Positions 43,911 through 57,260 of a stretch of DNA of 64,000 nucleotides are shown in pieces; position 1 is the stretch's first letter; each line of letters begins with the position of its first letter. Source of the stretch: Malus domestica (taxonomy: Eukaryota; Streptophyta; Magnoliopsida; Rosales; Rosaceae). The DNA lies in the NCBI RefSeq assembly GCF_042453785.1, contig NC_091674.1, positions 23,762,001 to 23,826,000 on the forward strand, given 5' to 3'. The position numbers and the translations under genes are program-made. The notes below the pieces were generated by a model, which was given only the letters and a program-made list of their open reading frames with translations, did no database searches and was not told the DNA's origin.

Positions 43911-44120
43911 TATTCCTTCAAATAATGAGATCTGGAATGCTGTCAAAAGCATTGGTGCTCTCAAAGCCCCGAAGCCGAACGGTATTTATGCTAGCTTTTA
44001 TCATGAGTGTTGGGAGTTGGTAGAACCCTCAGTATGCAACATGGTAAAAAATTTATTTATAAATAATACTAGTCTTAAGCTTATCAACCATACGAACATT
44101 GCTTTAATCCCGAAAGTAGA
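43911..44120 (+). pseudogene. LINE segment 2: start of RT
   Basis: Reads EIWNAVKSIGALKAPKPNGI then ASFYHECWELVEPSVCNMVK, the first RT block (usually APGPDG; here APKPNG). It ends in gtaga, the duplicated target of the gypsy element, at the LIPKV motif. Confidence 0.85.
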
Positions 44121-46878
44121 TGACACACCCCGTCCCGAAGGAGGGCATGCTGGCCGTCACGTGAGAGTGACGTAACCATTTGCACAGTACGGAAGCTTTA
44201 AGATACAATTTATAAGTTGATACACCCGAAGGTGAGTCCTAATTTTGTCCAATCTGTCAGAACACCGTCGAATTCCTCGTAGTCACCACACCTTTGTGAT
44301 TCCTGAACCTGGAGGGGCGCAAAACCAAAATTGAGTGGGTCAGTAAAACAATTCTTTTCCAAATCCAAACATTTTTCAAAACGTTGTAACCCCTCTCCGT
44401 AAAACCTGTATATTTTCCCAGAAATGTAAAATATAAATATACATATATATTCTCAAAACTTCATTTTTACTATCTCAACATTATCTCTTTATCAATCATG
44501 CCATGCCATGTCATCTCAACATTTCTCATATTAATTATGCCATGCCACATCATCTCAACAGTAATAAGGTATGAATGCATCAACATAATCATATCAGGTG
44601 CAAGAAAGTAATCAACCGTAGGCCCTCTAATAGCCCTATACGGTTGAACCTAGAGCTCAAAATCTATCATTATCACTCTACCGGAGTCACCTCTGTGACC
44701 CGTCCGGCCTTCTGCACACAAGTTACGCTCTAGTGCTTCTCATAAATCATCTGTGCACATAATCTAAGGTCACCCACCAGTCGGAATCTCACTAACACTC
44801 TCGCGACTGGTCTGTCGTACCCACTCCGCGTGGACTGTACGACTAGCATCTACTTGGATCCAAGGCGAGCGTGCGATGCGGTGAATACTATAAGCACTAA
44901 ACCATGGTGCAGGATTTGAGCTCAATATATATCATCATCATCATAACAGTAATTAAATACTCACCTGTGCGTCCACCGCACCATTTCATACATATGCATC
45001 ATAAATCAATTCTTACCTGTGCGTCCACCGCACCAATTCATACATATGCATCATAAATCAATTCTTACATGTGCGTCCACCGCACCAATTCATACATTTG
45101 CATCATATATTAATTCATGCATGGCATTTCAACTCACATTTCTATATACTTTTCATATCAATTCTATGCATGGTATTTCACTTCCCGTTTTTCCACATAA
45201 CTCATATGCATTTCATTTTAAACATATTTTCATTTCAATTCAATTTCTGGGAAACGTCAAGTATATATATATATATACGGAAAACAAAACTGCCCACTCA
45301 CCTGGAGTTCATCCAACAACTCCCTAGCACCACACATCAAGGCGTCATGACGATCGCCGCCTAGAATAGTAATCAAATCCAGGCTCAGAATTCATATCGA
45401 TAAAATATATAACTTATATAAAATACGTCACTACGTTGATCGATCCGGAAGATCTGCCACTCAGATTTTAAATCCATAACTTCCAGAGGTCCACATTATA
45501 CCTCTAGGACAACATCCTAAAATTTCATTACCATCCAACGGTCGGATCTCCGTCAATTTCCAAAACTAAGTGACGGTTAACATTTTATATTATGGACTTA
45601 CAATTCCAATTCCGGAAGATCCGTAACTCGGATTCCCAATCCGTAAGTTCCAATAATCCTCAAATATTACGTATTACAACGTATCAAAGTTTGGTGACGA
45701 TCCAACGGTCGGATCATCAATTCACATTTTCACCAAAACTATAAAACGTTATTCGAACACCTAACCAACAATCCTTAATAACTTTCTCATACGGTGCTCA
45801 AATTGGGTATATGAATATACCACGGTGATCTACTCGACGTCACGGACGTCGACATATTTTTAAAATAATTTTATTTTTATTTATTTTTTTTACTGTAGCA
45901 CCTTCTTCTTCCTTGGGTCGCCGGACTGGTTTTTCCGGCGGCCGTTTTCTGAACAGTTTTTCAAATTGCCATAACTTTGTCATTTCTCAACGAAATCAAG
46001 TGCTTCAAAAACGAAAGTTGTAGCCCTTGAAGAGACAAAGAGAATGGTACCTTGCACAACACCTAGTTCGCCGTGGTTTGGCCGGAAACTGCCTCGAAAG
46101 CCTCGGAGGTCGCCGGAAACTGGGTATTTTTCAAATGAGTATAACTTCTTCAATACTCAACGAAATTGAGTGAAACAAAAAGGAAAGTTGTAGTACTTGA
46201 CGAGACGAAGAGATTGATACCTACCTTGACGCCTAACTCGCTGGGGATTCGCCGGAAAACGCCTCGAAAGCTCCGGCCAAACTTTGAACTTATCGATCTC
46301 CGTGTTCTTACGTCCAAAAACTCCCAACGAAGCACTCCGAGCTTCCTTGGGACCTCACTAAGCTCACTATGAGCTTGGATTGTCCTAAAAATCAACCAAT
46401 TCAAAGCTCATGAACAGTACACTTTCATGGGGAGTTTAGAATCTAGGTTTTCCGAAGTAAAACTTACCTGAAATGGATACCAACGTGATCGTGAAGTCCT
46501 CAGGATTCCAATGGTGGTCTCAAACTTGACATTGGTATAGATTTAGGGTGGTTTTGGTGGTGGTCCGTGTGAGTTCGAAGGAGAGAGACAGAGAGAGTGA
46601 GAAATCGTGAAGGAGGAGAGAGAAAGACAGTGAACGGGAAATGAGGAGGGTTTTGAGGGATGTGGGGATCCCACGTGGTCCTTATTCCCATCTCCAAACA
46701 CCAAACTTTAACATTTTAACCTAAAAATCTAAGTTCCATCCTTATTAAATTCCATTTTATTTTCAAAACTTAGGAACCTAGATAATTAGCAACCTGAGCT
46801 TCACAAACTTAGTATTTCTTAAGGGCAATTTCGTCCATTCACAGCCACGAATATAATAATTTGGAACGGGCTGTGACA
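44121..46878 (-). repeat. LTR of gypsy element (3' LTR on - strand)
   Basis: It is 2,758 bp and pairs with 50759-53516 at a constant offset of 6,638. I saw no mismatch in the stretches I compared, including the TA run near 45261. It contains three copies of a 52-bp unit with 'gtgcgtccaccgcacca' (44967-45090). Short ORFs inside it occur identically in both LTRs and are not genes. Confidence 0.93.
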
Positions 46879-49800
46879 ATCTTCCCTCCTTATAGAATTT
46901 CGTCCCCGAAATTCTAACAACCAATCCAAACATCTACTCATACCAACCTCGGTAAATCTCTCTTATCCGATTCTCTTTCTCCAACAATTTTCTACTGAAT
47001 GATTTTCTTCACAAAACTTTTACCACTTACTCTGTCTTAATTCTCAGGACCTTATTTTTCCAATCCAAATTATACTTTTCTATGGTGAACACTTCGAAAA
47101 TATAAAACCATTTACCTTATATACTCGATTAGTGGCATATCCATCTGTTGATCTCTTTTGTCATTCCTGGCTACCTTCAGGTTAAACTTAATCACCTGAA
47201 TACTTTGAGGAGACTCATCCATAGTCTCAGGGTCTACTAAAACTCTTTCTTGATCGAATCTTTCTCTACCCAGAAATATTCCATTCACAAGTCAACAAAA
47301 CACACACATGACACACTTCATGAACCTTATGGCTTCACTTCGGAAACTGCGCAACCAACATACTTAAGAAACTTAGCAGTTCCGTAAACCAATTCTTCTT
47401 TCTATAAAACAAATAAGTACCGTTACTCAACCCTGGAGTAAATGTACTAACTTGGTACATTGACCAATCAACACCTCACATTCGATCGTAACCATCTTGT
47501 ATACAAGGAAACTTGTACACATAGTCCAATGTAATATCTTTCCATTTCCGTTTCGAAACAGAAAATAGCTGTCTCAATCCAAAGGTTTACTTCTTTCTAC
47601 TTCAATCTGTTGACCAATAAAAACGTCAAATGGTATACTAGATCTCATTACTTTTGGAATATTGCAGAAGTTGTACAGTGTACTTCGTCCAAAATTGCTT
47701 GCTTTAAATCCTCAGCATTCGGTACATACTTCATACTTTCTTGTATCCACATACCATTTGATTCACGAATCATGTACTTATTCTTTTTCCTTTCTTTCCT
47801 TGCCTTGGTTAATTCTTAAATTCCTCGTCAAACATTTAAGTTTCGAGTACGACCTTACCAAACAGGCCTAACTTGAAATTGAACAAGTATAACTTCTTCT
47901 CGATCTTCCATTCTTAATTTTTCTTCCGTTGGTTTTCAATCCACAAGATGATACTCTTGGCAAACGTGCCAGACATTAATCATACTGTAGTCTTCTCACC
48001 AAGTGCTTCAGCTACAACAATTCACGATCACCCTGATCGTACCATCATAATCACTAAGTAATTCAATCCACCTTTGTTGCCTCATATCAAAATCCTTCCG
48101 AATAAACAAATATTGGAGACTCTTTTGATTTGTAAAATCTTGCATTCTTATCAACATATAATGTCTCCACAACTTCACAGCAAGGATGATAATCGTGACT
48201 TCCAAGTCACCAGTAGGGTAATTCATCTCATTAGGTTCCATTTGTCGTGAAACATATTCAATCACCCTAACATTTGCATCAATACATCTCCAAGAATATT
48301 TAATGTACCATCACCATAAACCAATAATTACCACTATCTTCTAGGATTACTAAAATACGTGCATGAGTGAGGAAATACTCCAGTTGTTGAATCCTTTGCT
48401 CACAATTTCCTTCCCACTCATACATAACCTCCTTTCTCAACAGTCTTGTCAATGACAAAGCAATGACTAAAAATTCTTTCACAACCATCCAAAATAGCCT
48501 GATAAGTTAAGAATTTCCGAATCTCAATTATGGCTTGTGGTTGTTCCAATTTCTCAATTCTGCTGCCTTTTAAGAATTCATTTGAATACCTTAAGCAGAT
48601 ATAACCAATCTCAGAATGCCACCTGATTCATCTAACTTTCGCATTTGCTAAACTTAGCATACAATCGACATTCTTCCAATCTTTGTTCCACCGACTTAAT
48701 ACGTTTACATGCTCTGCTCTGGCTCAGAATATGCCAGAATATCTTCAACGAAAATGATATCAATTATCAAAGCATTATTGGAATACTTCATCCATCAACT
48801 CATAAAACAGCATGAGTATCCATATAGCATCACCAAACTTCATAAAGACTATAACAAGTCCAGAAAACCATCTTATGATCAACGTCACTTATAATATTCA
48901 ATTGGTAGTAACCAGATCTCAATTCAATCTTTGAATCTTCGCAATTACTTCTGAGCTGGTTAAATAAACATCAGTACATCACGATGGATAACGGTTCCCA
49001 ATCGTTACCCGATTCCATTGTCTATAATCAATGGATAGTCTTAAAGCCCATTTTCTTCCTTACCAACGAACTGGGGCTCCCCCAAAGCGTTGTACTAGGT
49101 TGAATAAAATTTTTATCAACCAATTCTTTCAACTGAATTTCCAATTCCCTTAACTCATCATGAACCAATCTTTAACATAAATTTATACCTGGCAACAAAT
49201 CAATAGTGAACCTCATATCTCTGCCTGAAGGCAATCCAGGTATACTTTCAGGGAAGACATCAAGAAAAGTCTAACCCCTTTTTGACATTATTCACACTAC
49301 TCCAAACAACATCATTTAGCACCACATGAGCTAATATTTTTGACAGCCTTTCAAAAACAATCTCTTTGCTCTCACAGCATAAATAACGGCCTGACTCAAT
49401 CCACTTTGCATACTTACAAAAGTAATCTCTGGTCATCCAGATCGATGGAAAGTACTGGTTTCCCTTAACATTCCGTCTTGTCACAATTATAACCAACCAA
49501 TCTAATGGAAATAATTTAACCGACACAATACATACTCTATTACTACTAAGCATTCTGAATAAGTACAATACTAACATAAAATAATCTACCGGTTTGCTTG
49601 CTTAACGAATCCACGAATGAGTTATTAATATTACGGTCTGCAGCCCGCAATACTGATAAATCATCGTTGTCTCGATAAGTAGGCAACCACTCTCAAAGAT
49701 ATAACATTACTATTTTGTTACTCAATGCAAAATACATACACTCGTCTCAACTACATTTATTTACTACTCTCTAGGTAATAACATACATAATAAGAAATAT

Positions 49801-50758
49801 ATCAGCCGAAGTCAACTAGAATGATCAATACGGCTGATTCAACTCTTATCTCAATAATACGTCGGCCGGATCCACTCCGCGTGGTCGGTACGGCCGAGCC
49901 TATAACTCACCAATTTCTCATGTGTCAGTCGAATCCATTTCTCATGGTCTGTACGGCTGAACATATAACTCATCAAATCTCTCTGTACTCACGGTCAATC
50001 CGACCAAACTACTAAGTCCATAACTCTGCTGAATCGACACTATGATATCATGGAAAATTGTTGAGTACAACTGATTCTAGGGACAATTCACAATTCTGCG
50101 TCCCCTCTGTTCACATAAACACATTTATTAATTTCACACTTCCCAAAGTGTTAATTTTGTACCTGCTGCACAAGGTACATTTCCTTTACTCGAGACACCT
50201 TGTCTCAAATATCTGGATGGAACGAGGCAAGTCTGAAAACTTTCTATAATATTCATTTATCGTCAACTTCCTTGATTCACATTTGCAAACTCTTGCTTAC
50301 TACCATCGATAAATGCCGGAGGGATAAACTTTTCCTTAAACAAGTCCTTAAATAATTCTCAATCAGCTGTTTCCTCCGGTGACAACAATTAACAATCCTG
50401 TTTCCACCAGGATACAAATTCATACCCAAAACCAGGTAGTCGTCTCGACCTCTTGTCAGAAGGAAATTTCCTTTAACTTGCATAATCTGAAACATCTTTT
50501 CCAAATGGTTAAACCGTTACTTCGCTCCCTCAGGTTCATCATTCCATAAGGTGATTCAAATTCAACTCATAACCCGTCTTAAAATGTCCATTTTGATAAT
50601 ATACTGAATCACCATAATAATAGTTTCCTCTAAACCGCTAAATCAGGGAGACTAAATTCCTCTAACTACGTGGTTTGCTACGAGGCGGTGTAGTTCTGAC
50701 AGAATTCACTAGAAACTTCTCAAGATGTCCAAGATTGCAACCATGCTCTGATACCAAC
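46879..50758 (-). pseudogene. Degenerate gypsy gag-pol interior
   Basis: On the - strand, fragments are recognisable between many stops. An RT-like 'KELVDKNFIQPSTTLWGSP' lies near 49080-49140. An RNase H-like frame (48265-48008) contains SRQMEPNEMNYPTGDLE and FIRKDFDMRQQRWIELLSDY. Integrase-like WKDITLDYVYKFPCIQDGYD lies near 47480-47560. A C-terminal ISGTKFYKEGRL lies near 46890-46925. No gag domain is convincing. No frame longer than about 105 codons survives. Confidence 0.8.
50744..50755 (-). other. Primer binding site of gypsy element
   Basis: The complement reads tggtatcagagc, adjacent to the LTR that starts at 50759. It matches initiator tRNA-Met and fixes the element's orientation. 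Confidence 0.85.
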
Positions 50759-53516
50759 TGACACACCCCGTCCCGAAGGAGGGCATGCTGGCCGTCACGT
50801 GAGAGTGACGTAACCATTTGCACAGTACGGAAGCTTTAAGATACAATTTATAAGTTGATACACCCGAAGGTGAGTCCTAATTTTGTCCAATCTGTCAGAA
50901 CACCGTCGAATTCCTCGTAGTCACCACACCTTTGTGATTCCTGAACCTGGAGGGGCGCAAAACCAAAATTGAGTGGGTCAGTAAAACAATTCTTTTCCAA
51001 ATCCAAACATTTTTCAAAACGTTGTAACCCCTCTCCGTAAAACCTGTATATTTTCCCAGAAATGTAAAATATAAATATACATATATATTCTCAAAACTTC
51101 ATTTTTACTATCTCAACATTATCTCTTTATCAATCATGCCATGCCATGTCATCTCAACATTTCTCATATTAATTATGCCATGCCACATCATCTCAACAGT
51201 AATAAGGTATGAATGCATCAACATAATCATATCAGGTGCAAGAAAGTAATCAACCGTAGGCCCTCTAATAGCCCTATACGGTTGAACCTAGAGCTCAAAA
51301 TCTATCATTATCACTCTACCGGAGTCACCTCTGTGACCCGTCCGGCCTTCTGCACACAAGTTACGCTCTAGTGCTTCTCATAAATCATCTGTGCACATAA
51401 TCTAAGGTCACCCACCAGTCGGAATCTCACTAACACTCTCGCGACTGGTCTGTCGTACCCACTCCGCGTGGACTGTACGACTAGCATCTACTTGGATCCA
51501 AGGCGAGCGTGCGATGCGGTGAATACTATAAGCACTAAACCATGGTGCAGGATTTGAGCTCAATATATATCATCATCATCATAACAGTAATTAAATACTC
51601 ACCTGTGCGTCCACCGCACCATTTCATACATATGCATCATAAATCAATTCTTACCTGTGCGTCCACCGCACCAATTCATACATATGCATCATAAATCAAT
51701 TCTTACATGTGCGTCCACCGCACCAATTCATACATTTGCATCATATATTAATTCATGCATGGCATTTCAACTCACATTTCTATATACTTTTCATATCAAT
51801 TCTATGCATGGTATTTCACTTCCCGTTTTTCCACATAACTCATATGCATTTCATTTTAAACATATTTTCATTTCAATTCAATTTCTGGGAAACGTCAAGT
51901 ATATATATATATATACGGAAAACAAAACTGCCCACTCACCTGGAGTTCATCCAACAACTCCCTAGCACCACACATCAAGGCGTCATGACGATCGCCGCCT
52001 AGAATAGTAATCAAATCCAGGCTCAGAATTCATATCGATAAAATATATAACTTATATAAAATACGTCACTACGTTGATCGATCCGGAAGATCTGCCACTC
52101 AGATTTTAAATCCATAACTTCCAGAGGTCCACATTATACCTCTAGGACAACATCCTAAAATTTCATTACCATCCAACGGTCGGATCTCCGTCAATTTCCA
52201 AAACTAAGTGACGGTTAACATTTTATATTATGGACTTACAATTCCAATTCCGGAAGATCCGTAACTCGGATTCCCAATCCGTAAGTTCCAATAATCCTCA
52301 AATATTACGTATTACAACGTATCAAAGTTTGGTGACGATCCAACGGTCGGATCATCAATTCACATTTTCACCAAAACTATAAAACGTTATTCGAACACCT
52401 AACCAACAATCCTTAATAACTTTCTCATACGGTGCTCAAATTGGGTATATGAATATACCACGGTGATCTACTCGACGTCACGGACGTCGACATATTTTTA
52501 AAATAATTTTATTTTTATTTATTTTTTTTACTGTAGCACCTTCTTCTTCCTTGGGTCGCCGGACTGGTTTTTCCGGCGGCCGTTTTCTGAACAGTTTTTC
52601 AAATTGCCATAACTTTGTCATTTCTCAACGAAATCAAGTGCTTCAAAAACGAAAGTTGTAGCCCTTGAAGAGACAAAGAGAATGGTACCTTGCACAACAC
52701 CTAGTTCGCCGTGGTTTGGCCGGAAACTGCCTCGAAAGCCTCGGAGGTCGCCGGAAACTGGGTATTTTTCAAATGAGTATAACTTCTTCAATACTCAACG
52801 AAATTGAGTGAAACAAAAAGGAAAGTTGTAGTACTTGACGAGACGAAGAGATTGATACCTACCTTGACGCCTAACTCGCTGGGGATTCGCCGGAAAACGC
52901 CTCGAAAGCTCCGGCCAAACTTTGAACTTATCGATCTCCGTGTTCTTACGTCCAAAAACTCCCAACGAAGCACTCCGAGCTTCCTTGGGACCTCACTAAG
53001 CTCACTATGAGCTTGGATTGTCCTAAAAATCAACCAATTCAAAGCTCATGAACAGTACACTTTCATGGGGAGTTTAGAATCTAGGTTTTCCGAAGTAAAA
53101 CTTACCTGAAATGGATACCAACGTGATCGTGAAGTCCTCAGGATTCCAATGGTGGTCTCAAACTTGACATTGGTATAGATTTAGGGTGGTTTTGGTGGTG
53201 GTCCGTGTGAGTTCGAAGGAGAGAGACAGAGAGAGTGAGAAATCGTGAAGGAGGAGAGAGAAAGACAGTGAACGGGAAATGAGGAGGGTTTTGAGGGATG
53301 TGGGGATCCCACGTGGTCCTTATTCCCATCTCCAAACACCAAACTTTAACATTTTAACCTAAAAATCTAAGTTCCATCCTTATTAAATTCCATTTTATTT
53401 TCAAAACTTAGGAACCTAGATAATTAGCAACCTGAGCTTCACAAACTTAGTATTTCTTAAGGGCAATTTCGTCCATTCACAGCCACGAATATAATAATTT
53501 GGAACGGGCTGTGACA
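50759..53516 (-). repeat. LTR of gypsy element (5' LTR on - strand)
   Basis: It has the same length as the other LTR. On the - strand it begins TGTCACAGCCCGTTCC and ends GGGGTGTGTCA, next to the primer binding site. Confidence 0.93.
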
Positions 53517-53856
53517 GTAGAGAACCCAGAGATGGTTAATAATTATCACCCAATAAGTCTTTAAAATGTTAGTTACAAAATTATCACAAAAGTTATGATT
53601 TCCAGGTTGAAGTCCCTTCTTCATTTATGTATCCCAGAAAACCAGGGGCTTTTGCGCCAGGGAGATCTATACAGGATAATATTCTCATTGCTTATGAATT
53701 GTTTACAAGTTTTAACAGGAAGAAGAGCAGGATGGGAGATCTAGCTATTAAACTTGATTTGGAAAAGGCTTATGATATGCTTAATTGGGAGTATATCAGG
53801 TGTCTTTTGGAAAGGTTTGGTTTCTGTCAAAAGTGGATCATTTTAGTTATGGAATG
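53517..53856 (+). pseudogene. LINE segment 3: central RT
   Basis: Reads NPEMVNNYHPISL near 53525-53563, then GAFAPGRSIQDNILIAYELF and AIKLDLEKAYDMLNWEYI, conserved RT blocks (IKLDLEKAYD contains the first catalytic Asp). A frame change lies near 53630. It ends in gaatg, the duplicated target of the LARD element. Confidence 0.88.
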
Positions 53857-54262
53857 TGTTGATGCACAAAACCGGATGGTCTTGGAACAACGTAAATCCG
53901 ACCATGAATCTGCATGAAATGTAAATGACACAAGTGTTATCGTGGTTCACCCCAAGGTTTGGGCTACGTCCACACTGATTGTATTATATTTCTCTGTTGA
54001 AGAGGGAGAGAGAGCTTAGAGCTTAGGGGATGTGAGGAGGCTCTAGAAATGGCCTCTGAGGGTGAGAATGAGCCTCTGTAAATGAAGAGCTTTGAGAGGG
54101 GGTCAGAGGCTTAGGGTTTGTGAGGGTGAGGAGGCCCTTTTATAGAATAAGGGCTCCTCCCCTAATTACATATTTGCCCTTTCCTTTATTACATAATTAC
54201 ATTTAAGTCCCTCGAGTATTTATACGAGGTCTAAATACGAGGCCCTAAATATGGTATAAACA
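53857..54262 (-). repeat. LTR of LARD element (3' on - strand)
   Basis: It is 406 bp and differs from 57825-58230 at two positions I could see: cactgattg against cactaattg, and tttgccctttcc against tttgccccttcc. The same LTR type, more diverged, occurs at 39397-39728. Confidence 0.9.
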
Positions 54263-54479
54263 GTAGTCCCCCAAGTCTTCAGTCAAGAGAGTCTTTTGGC
54301 TGGAGACTTGAAATTCAGTCCATGTGTGGGCCGAAGTAACTAGATGTTGTCTTGAACTGATGTTCGATGTAAGGCGGTGCTCAATCTGAAATGATGCTCA
54401 ACCAGAAGTAGCACATGCTGCGAGACTGCTCGGCTTGTGGCTTATGTTACCTTGGTTGGCTCGGCTTGTGGCGTTTGAA

Positions 54480-55600
54480 GGTGAGGGAGTCCCTTTTATA
54501 GAATAAGGGCTCACTCCTCAATACATAGACGATGGGCTAGAGTTGATGCTCTCTAATGATGGTGAGGGAGTCCCTTTTATAAAATAAGGGATCGCTCCTC
54601 AGTACATGAATAATGGGTTATGAGTGATGCTCGTGGCGAGGCGGTTGCTCAGCTGACGGCGATGCTCTCTAACGAAGGTGAGAGAGTTCTTTTTATAGAA
54701 TAAGGGTTCGCTCCTCAATACATGAATAATGTGCTAGAGTTGATGCTCGCGGCGAGGCGGTTACTCAGCTGGCGGCGATGCTCTCTAATAATGGTGAGGG
54801 AGTCCCTTTTATAGAATAAGGGCTCGCCCCTTCATACATAAGTAATGGGCTAAGTCCCCCGAGTATTTTTCATGAGGCCCAATATATGGTGTATAGTGTA
54901 GTCCCCCAAGTCTTCGGTCAATAGAGTCTGTTGGCTGGAGACTTCAAATTGAATCCATGTATGGGCCGAAGTGGCGGTTGTTCGGAGGCGGTATTTGTAT
55001 ATCCTGCACTGAAGCTTTGTAGGTGAAGCTTTGCAAGTGAAGCTTTGAAGCTGGAGCTCTGTAAATGAAGCTTTTGAAGCTGATTGACATGAGTGATGCT
55101 CATGAATGTTTATGTTGATTGACATGAATGATGCTCATGGATGTTGTCACGAGTGATGCTCATGAATGTTGACATGAGTGATGGTCATGGATGTTGTCAT
55201 GAGTGATGCTCATGAATGTTAACATGAGTGGTGTTCATGAATGTTGACATGAATGATGGTCATGAATGTTTATGTATGATTGTCATGAGTGATGCTCATG
55301 AATGTTTATGTATGAATGACATGAGTAGTGCTCATGTATAATTTGGAGTACTAGGCGTACTTTTGATCACCTGGTTGGTGGCATGAAGGAGAGTACGGGT
55401 TGTACATTTCATCACCTGGTTGGTGGCATGAATGGCTAGTTGCCAATTTAGAGTACGGGTTGTACATCTCATCACCTGATTGGTGGCATGAATGGCTAGT
55501 TGCCAAATGATATTAGAGTACGGGTTGTACATTTTATCACCTGGTTGGTGGTAATAGCGGCCGGTTGCAGAATAATTGTGGAGTACTTGACGTACTTTTG
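54480..55600. repeat. Tandem repeats in LARD interior
   Basis: Four repeat types follow each other: 'gtgagggagtcccttttatagaataaggg' blocks of about 60-125 bp (54480-54830), 'gaagctttgaagctggagct' (55007-55080), 'atgagtgatgctcatgaatg' (55085-55335), and 'gatcacctggttggtggcat' units (55365-55600). Copy 1 at 39950-40965 has the same order with different unit counts. Confidence 0.8.
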
Positions 55601-56119
55601 ATCGCCTGGTTGGAGCTATTTTGGGTTTCTGGACCTTCGCCCTCTACATAACATTACAGCCCATTTATTTTGGGCTTTGCCTTTTTTTTTTTTTTTTTTT
55701 TTTTTACCCTCTGATGGGGTTTATACAGATGTCTCTGAAAGATAATAAAAATAAATTACATCATTCTGGTGGAGTGTTTATTTCTTACTTTTGCAGTGTT
55801 TCCATGTGCCTCTCTTTTGCTTTCTCTTTATTTATTTATTTATTTGCGTTGTCTGAGGCCTTTCTTTTTGTTGGATAAGACCGAATCTTGAAGCTTTTTC
55901 TGGATGGACGAAATGTTGGAATCCTTCTTTTCGGATTTGGACTCCAGTTTCTTAATTGTGGCAGGCAGGTGGCAGACAGTCATCATATCATTAATAATAA
56001 GAAAATTTATTATTAACTTATCTTCTGCCTGTCTTCCACTACTGTCTTCCTCATGTGCGCTCATCTTGAATGCCCGTTTCTTTTGTGGAGGATGAACAAA
56101 GTTTGATGCGGAGCAACTG

Positions 56120-56650
56120 AGGGTGCCCCTGTCGGACTCATTTACCGGAAAGAAAAATGCAGAAAAGAGAGAAGCCACCGACGCGATCCCTACTGAGAAC
56201 TCGAGGTTGTCCCCCCTCCGAATGATCTCGACGATGTCGAGCCACATGCACAGAACCTTGACGCCGACCCCGGTCCACGAGATGAGCTTGTTCGGAGAGA
56301 TTGTGCCAGTAATGGTGGACTTGGACTTGAGCTGGTCGAACCGTGGGGAGTTGCGTAATAGACGAATAGCCGGTTGGGTTAAGTCAGACCGGGAATTGAA
56401 GAGAACCTCTGTTTAACCATCGTCATCTTGGTGTTGGGTCTGAAAGCCCACAACTCCATCCTGCTCGCCACGTTCTCTGACGACGCCATTAAGCAACTCA
56501 ATCAACTAAAAATTCAAAATTTAAAAGAAAAAGTCCTAAATAATTCAACAGGGGTCTTGAAGGTGATTTTCCCAGTTGGAGGGTCATCAACGTAAATGTT
56601 ACTGAGCTGCACCCACACCAAAAGCTCCTTGGTCTTCACCCCTGTCAGCT
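56120..56650 (-). pseudogene. DUF538-like gene fragments in LARD interior
   Basis: On the - strand, 56400-56150 reads ITGTISPNKLISWTGVGVKV and continues MWLDIVEIIRRGDNLEFSVG, which resembles the core and end of plant DUF538 proteins. A second stretch, near 56645-56560, reads GVKTKELLVWVQLSNIYVDD then PPTGKITFKT, the same family pattern from another copy. Stops and frame changes make both non-functional. The DUF538 assignment rests on remembered motif patterns. Confidence 0.5.
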
Positions 56651-56681
56651 TTAAATGTTACTGAGCTGCCCTAAATATGGT

Positions 56682-57260
56682 TCAGCGGTAGGTCAAGAAA
56701 CACAGCGGACGATGAGTGACAGAGGGAAGATGGATCTTTGCTGGTTGGATCTGACAGTGACGGTCACCTATGGATCTGACGAGCAGCAACAGCTGGAGAT
56801 GAGGTTTCAACAAGGAATTCAAGGCCTCCAGCGATTTTGAAGCCTCGGGAACTGCTCCAGGGATGAAACATTGATGTTTGAGATCGAGAGGTGCTGAAGG
56901 TTCTGGAACTTCTCTAGAAGGCTCAGAGGGGGTAGGCGAGATGGAAGACGCCGGAGCAGCAACTGTCAATGGCGAGTTTGGAGTTGTGGTCGAGGAGATC
57001 ACCTCTTGCTGGGTCTATGGTCCTCCCATCTCTTCATTTCGGGGATAGCAACTTTGATCATGCCGAAGCTCCTTAATCAGATTCGCGTCCATCATGAACC
57101 TTGCCTCATCTAGTCCCTGCTTTTTAAGCTCCTCGGCGATGAGAATCTCAAGAGCCAGACCGGAAAATATCCTCTGATTTACTTCGGGAAAAATTTCAGG
57201 ATCTACCGATGCGGAGTCGTGGGGGAAGCAGGCTGCGTCTTCTTGTCCGGAGACCAAGGT
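56682..57260 (-). other. LARD internal frames of unknown function
   Basis: Two adjacent - strand frames, 57257-57015 (starts MVSGQEDAACFPHDSASVDP, acidic, ends in-frame near the next) and 57002-56682 (Pro/Ser-rich), lie next to the 5' LTR on the - strand, where a gag-like ORF would be expected. I do not recognise a domain. Confidence 0.35.

Larger units (their letters stand above)
44121..53516 (-). mobile_element. Ty3/gypsy retrotransposon, 9.4 kb, chromovirus-like
   Basis: Two 2,758-bp LTRs (44121-46878, 50759-53516) flank a 3,880-bp interior. The duplication gtaga (44116-44120, 53517-53521) marks insertion into the LINE. The complement of a tRNA-Met primer site (gctctgatacca) just left of 50759, and a purine-rich tract next to 46878, show it reads on the - strand. 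Pol remnants appear in the expected order: RT, RNase H, integrase, and a chromodomain-like C-terminus ending near FYKEGRL (about 46890). Long LTRs and a Met primer suggest the Tekay/Del group; that is inference. Confidence 0.92.

Noticed and set aside
45019..46697. Several ORFs of 60-102 codons, each also present at 51657-53335
   Set aside because: All lie inside the two LTRs of the gypsy element, which explains the exact duplication. No domain is present.
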